From positions 361,547 through 414,552 of the forward strand of contig RHPI01001507.1 in assembly GCA_009103225.1 (NCBI GenBank): a stretch of 53,006 nucleotides of DNA, read 5' to 3'. The stretch comes from Chlorokybus atmophyticus (Eukaryota > Streptophyta > Chlorokybophyceae > Chlorokybales > Chlorokybaceae). How positions within the stretch are numbered: the first letter of the stretch is position 1; each line of letters starts with the position of its first letter. Below, one piece after another: positions 20,821 through 30,920 of the stretch. A model generated the notes under the pieces. The model worked only from the letters and a program-made list of their open reading frames with translations, did not search any database and was not told the origin of the DNA. The position numbers and the translations under genes were made by a program.

Positions 20821-23800
20821 ATGTTGCAGGCAGGGGACGCTGGCTTAACCTCCAAACCTCAGTTAACTAGTAGGCAAGCTGAGGAAGCTGAGGACGCTGG
20901 CATGGCCTCTCAATCTCAGCGCCCAACCAGAAAGCAAGCACAGCAGGCGATAGCCAACCTGACGCAGCAGCTTGCCAGTCGAAAACGCAAGGCACCGAAT
21001 GACAAGGAGGTAAGCAGCAGTTCAACACGCTTGCACACATGATGTCTTGCTGCGCTGGTTGTATTCAATGCGTTAAATGCACAAGACAGTTGATTACAGC
21101 TGTAACGTGGTGCTGCGAGAGCTGCCAAGTTTGCGGCTGCACTCTCAGTTGGCTTCAAGCCAGTCCATTGTTGTGACGGTGCTCGTGCCTTGTCACCTGT
21201 GAGTTGGTCCAATCCACAACCCTCTCACCAAGACACGGTATTCACACCGGAACCTTGCCCCCTCTGCCAAGCACACACGCGCGCCCCGCCACTCGCGTAC
21301 GCACGCGCATGCGCTCGAAGCTACACACCGACTTGTGTAGCGCCTTGGATCGTCACACAACCAAGCACACACCGGTGGGCACACGCTAGCAACCTCTGCT
21401 AACCACCACCAAGCTTGCACACAAGAAACTAGGGAGCTAAAGGTTGTATTGCAAGTTGTAGAATGTCACTTTTATACCTACCAGTCTGCACATGCTACTG
21501 TCTAGACGATTCTAGCGCTAGACGAAACTAGAAGCTAAGATATTCTTGCATAATCTTGTAGTAAACTTCTAGACCTTTCCAACGCACCAAAGATCTCCTA
21601 ATTTGCTGCTCATATGGTCAAGTTATACTACTTGGCGCCAGGCCCTTCCAGAAATCTGGTCGAGCCCTTCTCGACTGGCCCTCCGTTTTCTGGCACCTTC
21701 CGGACTGGTCTTGGGGCCCCGGTCGATATCCGCGGCAGACTCATAACTCGCCGATATCCGCCACAAGTCATTAAAAACATGTACCTTACAAATAAGGCCT
21801 AAGACGGCCATGAAAATCACAGAATTTGGCCTTGACTGTTACACTCCTTCCCCCCCAGGTGAGCTTCGTCCTCGAAGCTCGCGAGGTTGTCATCGAGCAA
21901 GATAGGCACGCACAACGTCTTGAGCATTATTCAAGTGTGCCTCTGGCTCCCAGGATGCTTCATGCAACGGATAGCCTTTCCATTTCACTAAGAACTTGCG
22001 TACGCCATGCACAAACTTCTCACCAAGGATGTCTTCTACCTCCCACTCGGGTTCACCGTCTGTGCCAACTTCGGGGGGTGGCCTTTCTGGCGGTTGTCCT
22101 CGATATGCTTTCAGAAGGGAGACGTGAAAAACGGGGTGCACACGCATGGTGTCGGGTAGCTCCAACTTGTACGCCACGTCCGAGATAACTTTGCTGACCT
22201 TAAATGGTCCCAACCAGCGTTCATTCAGCTTGCGAACTCCCGTACGCACCTGGACGTGCTTCGCGGAGAGTAACACAATGTCGCCTTCCTGCAACGTGAG
22301 GTGTCGGCGATGCGCGTCCGCGTACTGCTTCTGCCGATTTTGTGCCACCAATAACGCATCCCTAGCTGCCTTGTTAATGTCCGCGCACTTTGTAAGGAAG
22401 TCATTAGCTGCCTCCACACGCACGTCATGTCGTCGCGGTGTCCATGCCGTCAACGGTGTCAATGGATGTTGCCCGTAGTTCATAAGGAAGGGAGTGACAC
22501 CTGTGCTTGCATTGTGGTGGTTGTTGATCGCAAACTCAACCAACTCAAGCAGCTCCTCCCAATTGTCTTGTCGCGCGTTAACGTAGCAACGCAGCATGTC
22601 CTCGATCACACGGTTGGCCCGCTCCGTTTGCCCATCAGTTTGCGGGTGGAATGCCGTGCTAAACTTCAGTGTGGTACCCAGTGCACTATGCAGCGCCTCC
22701 CAAAACTTACTTGTAAAGCGCGGGTCGCGATCACTCACAATGCTTCGTGGTAATCCATGAGAACGAAATACATGCTTCACGAACAAGCGTGCTGCCTCCG
22801 GTGCCGTGCAAGACTCACTACACGGTGCCAAGCGTACCATTTTGCTGGTTTTATCGACGAACACAAGTATAGCGTCGTACCCTTCTTTTGTCTTTGGTAG
22901 CCCCGTGATAAAGTCCATGGTAACTTGCTCCCACTTGGACAATGGCACAGGGAGAGGTTGCAGCAACCCACCTGGCTTTTGGTTGCTTGCCTTCACCCTT
23001 TGGCATGCGTCGCACAACGCCACGTAGTCGCGCACATCGCGATGCATCTCTCGCCAGTAAAAACGCTGTTTTAAGCTTGCCAAAGTCCTTTCCAACCCTT
23101 GGTGACCAGCAATGGGCACATCATGAGCTTCCTTCAGCAACTTCACACGGATATGCGCGACGTTGGGGATGTACAAGCGCCCATGGTGCCACAGCAGCCC
23201 GTCGCGCATTGACCAGTGCCCACTTGTGTCCGTAGCTGTATTTTCCAGCTCTTGCAACACTTTCATACCCTCCGTGTCTTCACGAAGCACTTGCCGAATC
23301 TGGTCGGTCCACTCGGGCTGCACTTGAGCGAGTGCCTCAATTGCATTAAGCCGGCTCAGCGCGTCAGCAACACCATTTGACGTACCGGGCTTGTACTTGA
23401 TATCGAAGTTAAAAAGTTGAAAGAACTCAAGCCATCGAGCTTGTCTGCGACTCAGATGAGGTTGTGTTTGTAAGTACCTCAGTGGAGAGTGATCCGTCTC
23501 AAGCACGAACTTTTTGCCTTCCAGAAAACAACGCCATTGTCGTAGCGCCATGACTTGCGCTAAAAGTTCCTTCTCGTGCACGGGGTAATTCAGCTCCGCA
23601 CCACTCATCTTCTTGCTGAAGAATGCTACTGGTTGAAGGCCGTTGCCATGGTCTTGCTGCAAAACAGCTCCTACGGCTGTGTCGGACGCGTCGCAAGCCA
23701 AAATAAATGTCTTTTCCATGTTGGGGTGAGCCAGGACTGGTGCCTCCGTCAGCGCCTTCTTCAACGCAGCAAATGCATGTTCCTCTGTTGCTGACCAGCT

Positions 23801-26800
23801 CCAATGCTTTCCCTTCTTGAGTAGGGTAGTCAAGGGAGCAGCTATGCGCGAAAACCCCATGATAAACTTGCGATAATACCCCGCAAGGCCTAAAAAGGAC
23901 ATCACCTCCTTTACATTGGTCGGGGCAGCCCACTCGCGCACCACCTGCACTTTGTTGGGGTCCGGCTTGATGCCTTCATGCGACACAATGTGGCCTAGGT
24001 ACTCCACCTCTCGAAGCAAGAATTTGCACTTTTGTAGCTGGGCGTACAACTTGTGTTCGCGCAAACGCTGCAACACGCGCCGTAGAAGTGCCACGTGCTC
24101 CTCCTTTGTTGTCGCGTACACCAAAATGTCGTCGAGGTACACGAGGACTCCCTTACCAATCAAGTCAGCAAAAACGCTGTTCATAAGCGTTTGAAATGTT
24201 GCCGGTGCGTTCGTAAGTCCGAAAGACATGACCAACCACTCGAAGTGCCCATAACGTGTGTTAAAAGCTGTTTTCTCCACATCCTCGGGCGCGATGCGAA
24301 TTTGGTGATAACCTCCAGCAAGATCAAGTGTTGTGAAGTACTGCGCACCTTGCAATTGCTCCAGCAACTCGTCGATACGTGGGAGTGGAAAGCAATTCCT
24401 CTTCGTGATGTTGTTGAGAGCTCGGTAGTCGACGCACATGCGCAAGCTCCCGTTCTTCTTTCGTACAAACAAAATAGGTGCACCATAGGGGGACTTACTA
24501 GGCCTGATGTAGCCTCTTTTCAGCAAGTCCGCCACCTGCCTCTCGGCCTCTTCCAGTTCCAAAGGTGACAACTTGTATACGGGTCGATACGGTGGCTTGT
24601 GCACGCCCTCAATCAGCTCCACACGGTGGTCTACGCTCCGTGGAGGTGGTAGACCAGATGGAAGTCCGTCCACCATGATATCTTGGTATTCTTTAACAAG
24701 TTTACACACCTCGGGGTCCATAGTAGCCGTCTGAACATCGTCACTCAGCTCCGGTGCTGACTTTGCAGTGTTTTCGCGCACCACGCACAACCATGCAGCC
24801 TTTGCCTTCCGTGGAGACAATAACTTCCTCAATTGCACATAAGAGATCTGGGCAATTGTCGTACCACCTAATTGTGCGTGCCGCGCCTCGATGACGTCCG
24901 ATGCAGCTTGAATGGACTCTCCACCGTTTCGCTCGATGGTGAGCACGCGCTTCCTCCAATTGATGGCTGGATTATGTTGCCATAGCCACGGTAGTCCCAA
25001 AATCCCATCAAACCCGTTCCGTAGATTGATGCAGCAAAACCGCATGCTCTCCTTCATCTTCCCAATGCAAACGCACAACTCTTTGGTCATAAACGCAGCG
25101 CCATCACCTCCAGAGGGTGGCTCTCCATCAGCGAGCTTCACTTCACCTCCTCGTAATGACGAAAGCCAACCGTAACGCCGCGCAATATCAATACTCATAA
25201 AGTTGCTGTTGGCACCGCTATCAATCATGAGCTTACACTCTCTCCATCGTCCTTGGTCATCGCAAATGTGTGCTCGAAGCCCGAAGTACTTTGTTGTCTC
25301 CTCGTTTGCATAACTCACCACCATTGGCGCGTTCAAAGCCATCTCTTCTTGCTTCTTTAATGGAAATGTCACAGCATCCGTCCGTGCATGAGGCTCCTTC
25401 CTATCCCCAGCAGTAGCCTCCTCACCTACTGGGGGAAGTCGTTTTCCTGCTCCACGCCATTTTGCTCCATGGTGTTGACGCGACGATCACGGCGAGGGTT
25501 GCCATCCGGTGTTGGCCTTTGCGTGCTTCGTTTGGGGCATCCGTACGCCAAATGCTCCGTCGACCCACACGCATAACACTTGCGCACACCTTTACCTCTT
25601 TCACCACGTCCGCCGTGCTTCGCCTCACTTCCATGCGTGTGTATGGCACCCACCTCCATTGGTGCAGGCCCAGAGTCAGCTCCACCTCCATTGGCAAGTG
25701 CTGAACTTGGTTCTCCTCGTCTCCATGCATGTTGAAAGCCTCCCCGGGGCTGATCACCATGCCTTTGCCTCCAGTCAGTGTTTCTTGTGGTGGACTTGAA
25801 GTACAACGCGTCGAGACGCTCCGCGATGCGTATAGCCTCCGCGAGTGTCTTCGGGTCCCGTAGCTCCACTTCTTTACGCCCCAAAGGTTTTAAACCACGT
25901 GTATACCTGTCCAACTGCTCCTCCTCGGTCATATTGGGTATGGACATCACCAATCGCTGAAACGCGGCCGTGTACGCCATCACCGACCCCATTTGCACAA
26001 GGGCTGCAAGTTTGTCGCGTGCGGCCTTCACGCTCTCAACGGGAACAAATTGATGCCTGACCTCCAGTGCCAACTCTTCCATGGTGGTCAATGGTAGCGC
26101 CAACCCGTTTGCAACACGCGTACATCGATGCCTCCACCACACAAGTGCTGCACCTTCAAGCAATGTCGCTGCAACCTCCACGTGCAGATGCGTGGGCACC
26201 TCCGTGAGCTTCAACCAAGACGATACTTGAAAAATCCATTCATCCACTGCATCTCCATCACGTTGACCCTTGAATGGCTTGGGCTTTGGCACCTTCACAT
26301 GCACGCGCGAGCTTGATGCCATGGGAATTTGTACACGCGCCATCGCATGCTCATACGCCTCGCGTTGTGCTTGTGCCGCCGCTTGAGTGTGATGAAGCTC
26401 TTCCCTCAGTGCCAAGATGGCAGCTTGAAGCTCTTCCATGCGAGCATCCTCCATCTCCACTAACACACTACACTCCGCTTCCGAATGAAAAGTGTAAACG
26501 CCCACACACTTCCTCTCTCACCTTCGTAAACCGTGCTCCGATACCAGTTGTGACGGTGCTCGTGCCTTGTCACCTGTGAGTTGGTCCAATCCACAACCCT
26601 CTCACCAAGACACGGTATTCACACCGGAACCTTGCCCCCTCTGCCAAGCACACACGCGCGCCCCGCCACTCGCGTACGCACGCGCATGCGCTCGAAGCTA
26701 CACACCGACTTGTGTAGCGCCTTGGATCGTCACACAAGCAAGCACACACCGGTGGGCACACGCTAGCAACCCCTGCTAACCACCACCAAGCTTGCACACA

Positions 26801-29778
26801 AGAAACTAGGGAGCTAAAGGTTGTATTGCAAGTTGTAGAATGTCACTTTTATACCTACCAGTCTGCACATGCTACTGTCTAGACGATTCTAGCGCTAGAC
26901 GAAACTAGAAGCTAAGATATTCTTGCATAATCTTGTAGTAAACTTCTAGACCTTTCCAACGCACCAAAGATCTCCTAATTTGCTGCTCATATGGTCAAGT
27001 TATACTACTTGGCGCCAGGCCCTTCCAGAAATCTGGTCGAGCCCTTCTCGACTGGCCCTCCGTTTTCTGGCACCTTCCGGACTGGTCTTGGGGGCCCGGT
27101 CGATATCCGCGGCAGACTCATAACTCGCCGATATCCGCCACAAGTCATTAAAAACATGTACCTTACAAATAAGGCCTAAGACGGCCATGAAAATCACAGA
27201 ATTTGGCCTTGACTGTTACAATTGTGCACCTGCGCTTGACTGCAAGCTGCAATGTTTGAAAGTTGCCAAGCTTACAGTTGATGCTAGTTCTATAGAACTA
27301 TCTGCTAACTTACTACCTGCAGGCTACCCAAGCAGTGACTCAACCAAAGCAAGCTCCATCAGCACTGATCGAGGCTTCACCCTTGCCTGCAACAACCACC
27401 ACAACAGCGTCGGCCCGACGCACCAGCCAAGTCTACCAGCCAACTACAACGTATAGGTACACAAGCAGCAATACCAGTACTAGTAGTTGATCGGAGCACT
27501 CTCACCAATGCATTTCCTAGTAGGCTTACAGCTGCTGCTATTTGCAACCTTGCAACATTGAATCTCACATTGCTCTACAGGTCTAGTGCTGTAACGTATG
27601 AGTTGCATGACACTGTGGTTGTGCCGTGGGCAGTTAGCGATGACGAAGACGATGAAATGGATGAGGAGAGGAACGCCCACAATGACTTGGACGATGAACT
27701 TGAAGATGACGACGACAACATTGATCAAGATGATGTTGCCGGTCATCCTCCGGCAAGCAACGCACGCGCCTTTCTTGATGACATAGCTCAAGGTGCGGTT
27801 GACATGAACATAGTTTATGGCGCTCGGCGCATGTCACACTATCAGTAGTAATTGCTTGATAACATGCGCTTGCAGTTGGTGGCAACCAACTGCCTGTGGC
27901 TGCGCGTCAACGCGCGCAAAGCACTAGACCGCCACAAGTGACCAGCGAGGTGCTGCTTCCAGCGCACACCCACACCAGGCCCATCGCCGCTCAGATTATA
28001 GCGGCGCGCGATCAAGCGCGACTTCATAGCAGTGCACGCCGTGACGTTGCAACACGCGTGCCTACTAGTGCAACTGAGCAGCGTAGCGCGCGATCTGCGT
28101 CAAGCTTGGATGTACTCAAGGACTACCTCAATACGGCAGGCAGCAATGCCAATCCCGCATTAGTTCAACTAATACTTGTGAGTAACTGAGTGCGCATGCT
28201 TTGCACATGTTCACATGCAAGCATTGACTGTTGTATTGCTTGCAGCAAGCTCAAGTTGGAGCATCAGGGCTGGTGGCTTCAGCATGAGACGCCTCACCCT
28301 TGTCCTTCTGACTTGTGAAGGTCGTGCCGCGCCACCCTGCAGGTTGAGTAGTCGCTACAATTCGTAGTCGCTACAGGCCCTGCAGGTGTCGCTGCTTCTT
28401 TACTGCTGAAGCATAGCGTGTTCTATCCAGATGAGACAGCATTACGGCAGGCGTTACTGACGGCGCTGGTCCTGCAAGGGTGTGCCCTGCATGAAGCGCA
28501 ACACGCGGTCAAACCCGCGCTTGTCGCGGTGAGTGGCTTTTCATCATTATAGTGCGCTGCCTTGCAACATTAAATGCATTCTTCCCTTAACAGTTGTGAC
28601 CCTTGCATGTTTGACAGGACGTAATGAAGCGCTTGCGCGAGCGAAGGGGAACCAAGTCGAACGAAATCCGCAAAGCTTTCGAGTACTTCTACCAGCTGCC
28701 TATGCTCTACAACGGTAAACCCACAGCCGCGCGGCTTGCACAGCTTGCGGCATTGAAGAAAGGTAAGGGCATGTACGCGTGTATGTCTTGAACTCAACTC
28801 GTTGACGTGCAAGGTTGCATTCAATGTTTGGAACTTTACAGATAGCGCATACCGCCGCCATGGACGCTGAGAATGGGGTGACGAGCGGTTCGGACGTTTG
28901 CTGCAAAAAGTTTGGTGCTCGCAGCGAGAAGCAGGTACGCGGTGCAGAGCTTCACATTCTGTTGCAGTTTTAGAATCTACGACCTTCATGTGGTAGGTGA
29001 TGTACATTAACTAATATATCGCACAAAGGTCCAGCGCCAGCTGACATGTGGAGCTGGCGCTGGACCTTTTCAACTCTGATGTTTGCAACCTTCACTCTAC
29101 ATGAAAGTCCAACGCCAGCTGCACAATGTAAAGCTGGCGCTGGACCTTTCCAGCTCTGATGTTTGCAACCTTCACATCATTTCAAGGTCCAGCGCCAGCT
29201 CCACATGTGCAGCTGGCGTTGGACCTTTTCAGCTCTACTGTTTGTGTTTACATAAAGGTCCAGCGCCAGCTCCACATGTGGACTCCCCAGGTTGGCGCTT
29301 GACCTTTTCAGCTCCGTTGTTTGCCACTTTCATTCGTGCCACTTTCATGCAATCCAATATCTGCCCTTAGGTGATGTGGAGCTGGCGCTGGACAGCGAGG
29401 AAGAGGAAAGCGAGGCGACGCCGTTGCGCGTAGCTGTCACAAAGGAGCAGCTGGCTTTCACAGTCGCTGTGGTAAGTACGTGATGCATGCTTGATTGAAA
29501 CAAGGTTAGCAAAGGAGTCACAACACTTTGTAGGTGCGATTGCTCGCGTGCGAATGAACTTCATGCACTCATGCTTCTTGCACAGGTCTCAGTTCCTTGT
29601 CAATCAAACCATTCAAGACAAAAAAGACCATGTTGCCTACTTCAACAAGGTTGTCCAGTATGTTAACAACACCCACATGGACACGCTTGAGATTGTTAAC
29701 GCGCCGGCACTGCCTACTGTTGAAGGCCTGCCGGGAGGGGAAGGCGATCTTGAAGACGCGGAAGACTTCACCATTTGA
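20821..29778 (+). CDS. Companion gene B1: nuclear-type acidic protein, interrupted by an LTR element
   Basis: Unrecognised family, homologous to B2. The first confident exon (to 21009, GTAAGC donor) is Gln/Lys-rich and basic (RPTRKQAQQAIANLTQQ). After the inserted chromovirus come a Thr/Ser/Pro-rich exon (about 27322-27453) and an acidic exon (DDEDDEMDEERN, to 27846). Then come IAAQIIAARDQARLH (about 27990), VFYPDETALRQALLTAL (about 28420-28475) and VMKRLRERRGTKSNEIRKAF (28622-28765). EWGDERFGRLLQKVW (about 28872-28915) follows an in-frame TGA. An intron with hairpins (28935-29370) joins in phase to VELALDSEEEES and VTKEQLAFTVAVV. The last exon ends GDLEDAEDFTI, TGA. EWG...LL..VW and the following LAF/LAY block are shared with B2. 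The divergent pairing with a transposase recalls the second (TNPA-like) gene of CACTA elements; that role is inference. The internal TGA suggests decay. Confidence 0.5.
21167..21171. repeat. Target-site duplication, left copy (ATTGT)
   Basis: ATTGT immediately before the left LTR, matched by ATTGT at 27221-27225. Five bases is typical of Ty3/gypsy integration. Confidence 0.95.
21172..21843 (-). repeat. 3' LTR of the chromovirus (left end)
   Basis: 672 bp, TGTGACGG...GACTGTTACA as read on the plus strand. Because the element is on the minus strand, this is its 3' LTR. It includes an alternating CG/CA tract (about 21275-21315). Confidence 0.95.
21844..21856 (-). promoter_or_regulatory. Polypurine tract
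   Basis: On the element strand GGGGGGGAAGGAG directly abuts the 3' LTR, the expected place for second-strand priming. Confidence 0.85.
21890..25372 (-). CDS. pol: Chromovirus pol polyprotein (protease, RT, RNase H, integrase, chromodomain)
   Basis: 1,160 codons. Aspartic protease: LMIDSGANSNF, with DSG at about residue 51. Reverse transcriptase: YRALNNITKRNCFPLPRID, LDLAGGYHQI and YLDDILVYA (YLDD near residue 411; 24129-24140). RNase H: FILACDASDTAVGAVLQQ. Integrase: an HHCC finger (GHQGLERTL ... CDACQRVK) and the DDE core (TMDFITGLP, IVSDRDPRF, TDGQTERANRVIEDML). Chromodomain: YEVEDILGEKF as EWEVEDILGEKF, then LVKWKGYPLHEASWEP. It ends with TGA at 21890-21892. The first codon in this count is GTG; the frame stays open upstream and overlaps the end of gag in the -1 frame. 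Pol is therefore best explained as a gag-pol frameshift product. All catalytic motifs that I can check are present. Confidence 0.97.
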   Translation of the reverse strand: MTFPLKKQEEMALNAPMVVSYANEETTKYFGLRAHICDDQGRWRECKLMIDSGANSNFMSIDIARRYGWLSSLRGGEVKLADGEPPSGGDGAAFMTKELCVCIGKMKESMRFCCINLRNGFDGILGLPWLWQHNPAINWRKRVLTIERNGGESIQAASDVIEARHAQLGGTTIAQISYVQLRKLLSPRKAKAAWLCVVRENTAKSAPELSDDVQTATMDPEVCKLVKEYQDIMVDGLPSGLPPPRSVDHRVELIEGVHKPPYRPVYKLSPLELEEAERQVADLLKRGYIRPSKSPYGAPILFVRKKNGSLRMCVDYRALNNITKRNCFPLPRIDELLEQLQGAQYFTTLDLAGGYHQIRIAPEDVEKTAFNTRYGHFEWLVMSFGLTNAPATFQTLMNSVFADLIGKGVLVYLDDILVYATTKEEHVALLRRVLQRLREHKLYAQLQKCKFLLREVEYLGHIVSHEGIKPDPNKVQVVREWAAPTNVKEVMSFLGLAGYYRKFIMGFSRIAAPLTTLLKKGKHWSWSATEEHAFAALKKALTEAPVLAHPNMEKTFILACDASDTAVGAVLQQDHGNGLQPVAFFSKKMSGAELNYPVHEKELLAQVMALRQWRCFLEGKKFVLETDHSPLRYLQTQPHLSRRQARWLEFFQLFNFDIKYKPGTSNGVADALSRLNAIEALAQVQPEWTDQIRQVLREDTEGMKVLQELENTATDTSGHWSMRDGLLWHHGRLYIPNVAHIRVKLLKEAHDVPIAGHQGLERTLASLKQRFYWREMHRDVRDYVALCDACQRVKASNQKPGGLLQPLPVPLSKWEQVTMDFITGLPKTKEGYDAILVFVDKTSKMVRLAPCSESCTAPEAARLFVKHVFRSHGLPRSIVSDRDPRFTSKFWEALHSALGTTLKFSTAFHPQTDGQTERANRVIEDMLRCYVNARQDNWEELLELVEFAINNHHNASTGVTPFLMNYGQHPLTPLTAWTPRRHDVRVEAANDFLTKCADINKAARDALLVAQNRQKQYADAHRRHLTLQEGDIVLLSAKHVQVRTGVRKLNERWLGPFKVSKVISDVAYKLELPDTMRVHPVFHVSLLKAYRGQPPERPPPEVGTDGEPEWEVEDILGEKFVHGVRKFLVKWKGYPLHEASWEPEAHLNNAQDVVRAYLAR
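25426..26454 (-). CDS. gag: Chromovirus gag (capsid and zinc knuckle)
   Basis: Starts at ATG 26454; the open frame reaches back to 26505 only with a GTG. Order: an N-terminal coiled coil (MEELQAAILALREELHH), a retrotransposon-gag capsid fold (KPKPFKGQRDGDAVDEWIF, then W and hydrophobic repeats through RYTRGLKPLGRKEVEL), and one CCHC zinc knuckle, CYACGSTEHLAYGC (about 25590-25545). The stop is TAG at 25426-25428, right after the poly-C frameshift site. It packages the element RNA into cytoplasmic particles. Confidence 0.95.
   Translation of the reverse strand: MEDARMEELQAAILALREELHHTQAAAQAQREAYEHAMARVQIPMASSSRVHVKVPKPKPFKGQRDGDAVDEWIFQVSSWLKLTEVPTHLHVEVAATLLEGAALVWWRHRCTRVANGLALPLTTMEELALEVRHQFVPVESVKAARDKLAALVQMGSVMAYTAAFQRLVMSIPNMTEEEQLDRYTRGLKPLGRKEVELRDPKTLAEAIRIAERLDALYFKSTTRNTDWRQRHGDQPRGGFQHAWRRGEPSSALANGGGADSGPAPMEVGAIHTHGSEAKHGGRGERGKGVRKCYACGSTEHLAYGCPKRSTQRPTPDGNPRRDRRVNTMEQNGVEQENDFPQ
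25431..25437 (-). promoter_or_regulatory. Probable -1 ribosomal frameshift site between gag and pol
   Basis: On the element strand TTCCCCC followed by AG and the gag TAG. Slipping back one base in the C run leaves gag and enters a frame that is open without interruption into pol (P-V-G-E-E-A-T-A-G...). The frame relation is read directly from the sequence; use as a slippery site is inference. Confidence 0.6.
26531..26546 (-). promoter_or_regulatory. tRNA primer-binding site
   Basis: TGGTATCGGAGCACGG on the element strand, two bases inside the 5' LTR. It resembles the Met-tRNA primer site TGGTATCAGAGC common in plant-type gypsy and copia elements, with differences after TGGTATC. Confidence 0.75.
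26549..27220 (-). repeat. 5' LTR of the chromovirus (right end)
   Basis: 672 bp, three substitutions from the left LTR. It carries the element's promoter, so transcription would run leftward, antisense to B1. Confidence 0.95.
27221..27225. repeat. Target-site duplication, right copy (ATTGT)
   Basis: Exact match to 21167-21171 directly after the right LTR. Confidence 0.95.
29025..29307 (+). ncRNA. Tandem array of four hairpins in a B1 intron, matching the next exon
   Basis: Four units spaced about 70-80 bases, each with an AAGGTCCAGCGCCAGCT arm and an AGCTGGCGCTGGACCTT arm: 29025-29042/29052-29069 (18 perfect pairs), 29104-29120/29132-29149, 29184-29200/29211-29227 and 29254-29271/29291-29307 (longer loop). 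The linkers repeat too (CAGCTCTGATGTTTGCAACC). The 20 bases at 29046-29065 recur exactly at 29374-29393, in the following exon, where they encode the start of VELALDSE. The intron (28935-29370) is therefore built from exon-derived inverted repeats. This looks like a small-RNA or hairpin-RNA precursor, or a young expansion of a folded duplicate. Function is inference; the repeats are plain in the sequence. Confidence 0.6.
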
Positions 29779-29989
29779 GTGGTAGTTGTGCTTGCATGCA
29801 GTAGCAGTTGATTGTGTTAGCTTGTGTCGTACGGCACAAGGCACAATCCTTGTAAAACCCCACAAGGGCACACCTGCAGAGTTCTACTAGCGTTGTGTCG
29901 TAGTAGACCAGTGTGGACTTGAACTTCCAGCGCTCACATTGAGCGCGACATGTATTGTAACCACAATGTTCTTGATTGGCACTTTGCAT

Positions 29990-30365
29990 TCACATTGAAC
30001 AGGTACTTGTTCAATATGACTGCAACGTGCATTCTACATCATGTCAACGACCGTTGATGTTAGGTTAAGCGATGCTGCAACAACACAGCATCAATGCGAC
30101 TGCTATGTGCATTCTACAGCATGTCAACGACCATCAAGTCAACGTCAAGTGATGCTGCAACAACACAACATCAACGCTTGGCACAAGGGGTTGTGTTGAT
30201 AACACATGCATGTTGCATCAGCGTTAGAAGTATATGACATGTGCATGCATCAACATCTGTTTTGTTCAACGTTGCACAACACCAACCTTGCATGCAATCA
30301 GTGTCAAAGCAATCGTCGTCAAGGCGATAGCAATTGCATGCGTGTGTGACATGTTAACAACAGGC
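29990..30365. repeat. Candidate subterminal repeat region, right of B1
   Basis: Includes an imperfect direct duplication of about 80 bp (about 30022-30101 and 30102-30180, both with GTGCATTCTACA and ATGTCAACGACC) and many GTTGATG/CATCAAC words like those at 14280-14960. Begins about 210 bases after the B1 stop. Possibly the right end of the element that carries transposase A and B1. Confidence 0.4.
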
Positions 30366-30920
30366 ATTGTACAATGAGCACTCAACCAATGCCACTTCAG
30401 CAATCTTTGTTACTTCAATACAAAGTAGCGTGAGGCAGTGCTAATGCTATGTTGAAACAACTCGTCTACACTTTGGTGACGATGGCAGGTAGTTAGGCCA
30501 TTCTGTTCTTGTGTTCCATCCGGACCCAAATATCTAAGCTTACTTTCTGCTGCATGCACATTAGCGCATGTGGAAATGACCGACAGGAGAGCAGAATGAC
30601 CTGACAACTCAACTCTCTATGCATGGAACACGACACATAGCAACACCAGTGCAACAGATGAGTCGTGTGCAACATAGTGCATGCTTCTGCGGGCAGCAAG
30701 GCATCCGAGCCCGACAGTGAGGCGAGTCAGTCCAAAAAAGAGCACGTGCCTACCTGCGGAAGTCAGGGCTCGTTCGTTATAGGCTGACCACCGCACAGCA
30801 GCCCGCCTTGCTGCTGCCCGCATGTGTCAATGCTGCGGCGGCTGTCGACCCGCCATGTCCTCATATCTCGAGCTATCCAAAGTATTTTCGCCGTCTACCA
30901 CTAAGACAACGTGACTCTCG
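30366..30920. other. No gene seen
   Basis: Short frames only. Lies downstream of the mTERF gene (minus) and of B1 (plus), so it is a convergent intergenic stretch. Confidence 0.5.

Larger units (their letters stand above)
21172..27220 (-). mobile_element. Ty3/gypsy chromovirus LTR retrotransposon, full length and young
   Basis: A 6,049-bp element inserted in an intron of B1, oriented opposite to B1. It has 672-bp LTRs at both ends (TG...CA), a primer-binding site, gag, pol with a C-terminal chromodomain, and a polypurine tract. Reading the two LTRs side by side I find only three substitutions (21361, 21395 and 21717 against their partners), about 0.45% divergence. Both open frames are intact, so insertion was recent and the element may still be mobile. 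The chromodomain places it among chromoviruses, which often target modified chromatin. Confidence 0.97.

Noticed and set aside
22146-25175. Many plus-strand ORFs across the pol region
   Set aside because: Shadows of the intact minus-strand pol gene, which carries all expected retrotransposon motifs.
29025-29307. CRISPR-like array
   Set aside because: The repeated units are themselves hairpins with similar linkers, there are no unique equal-length spacers, and the setting is a eukaryotic intron.
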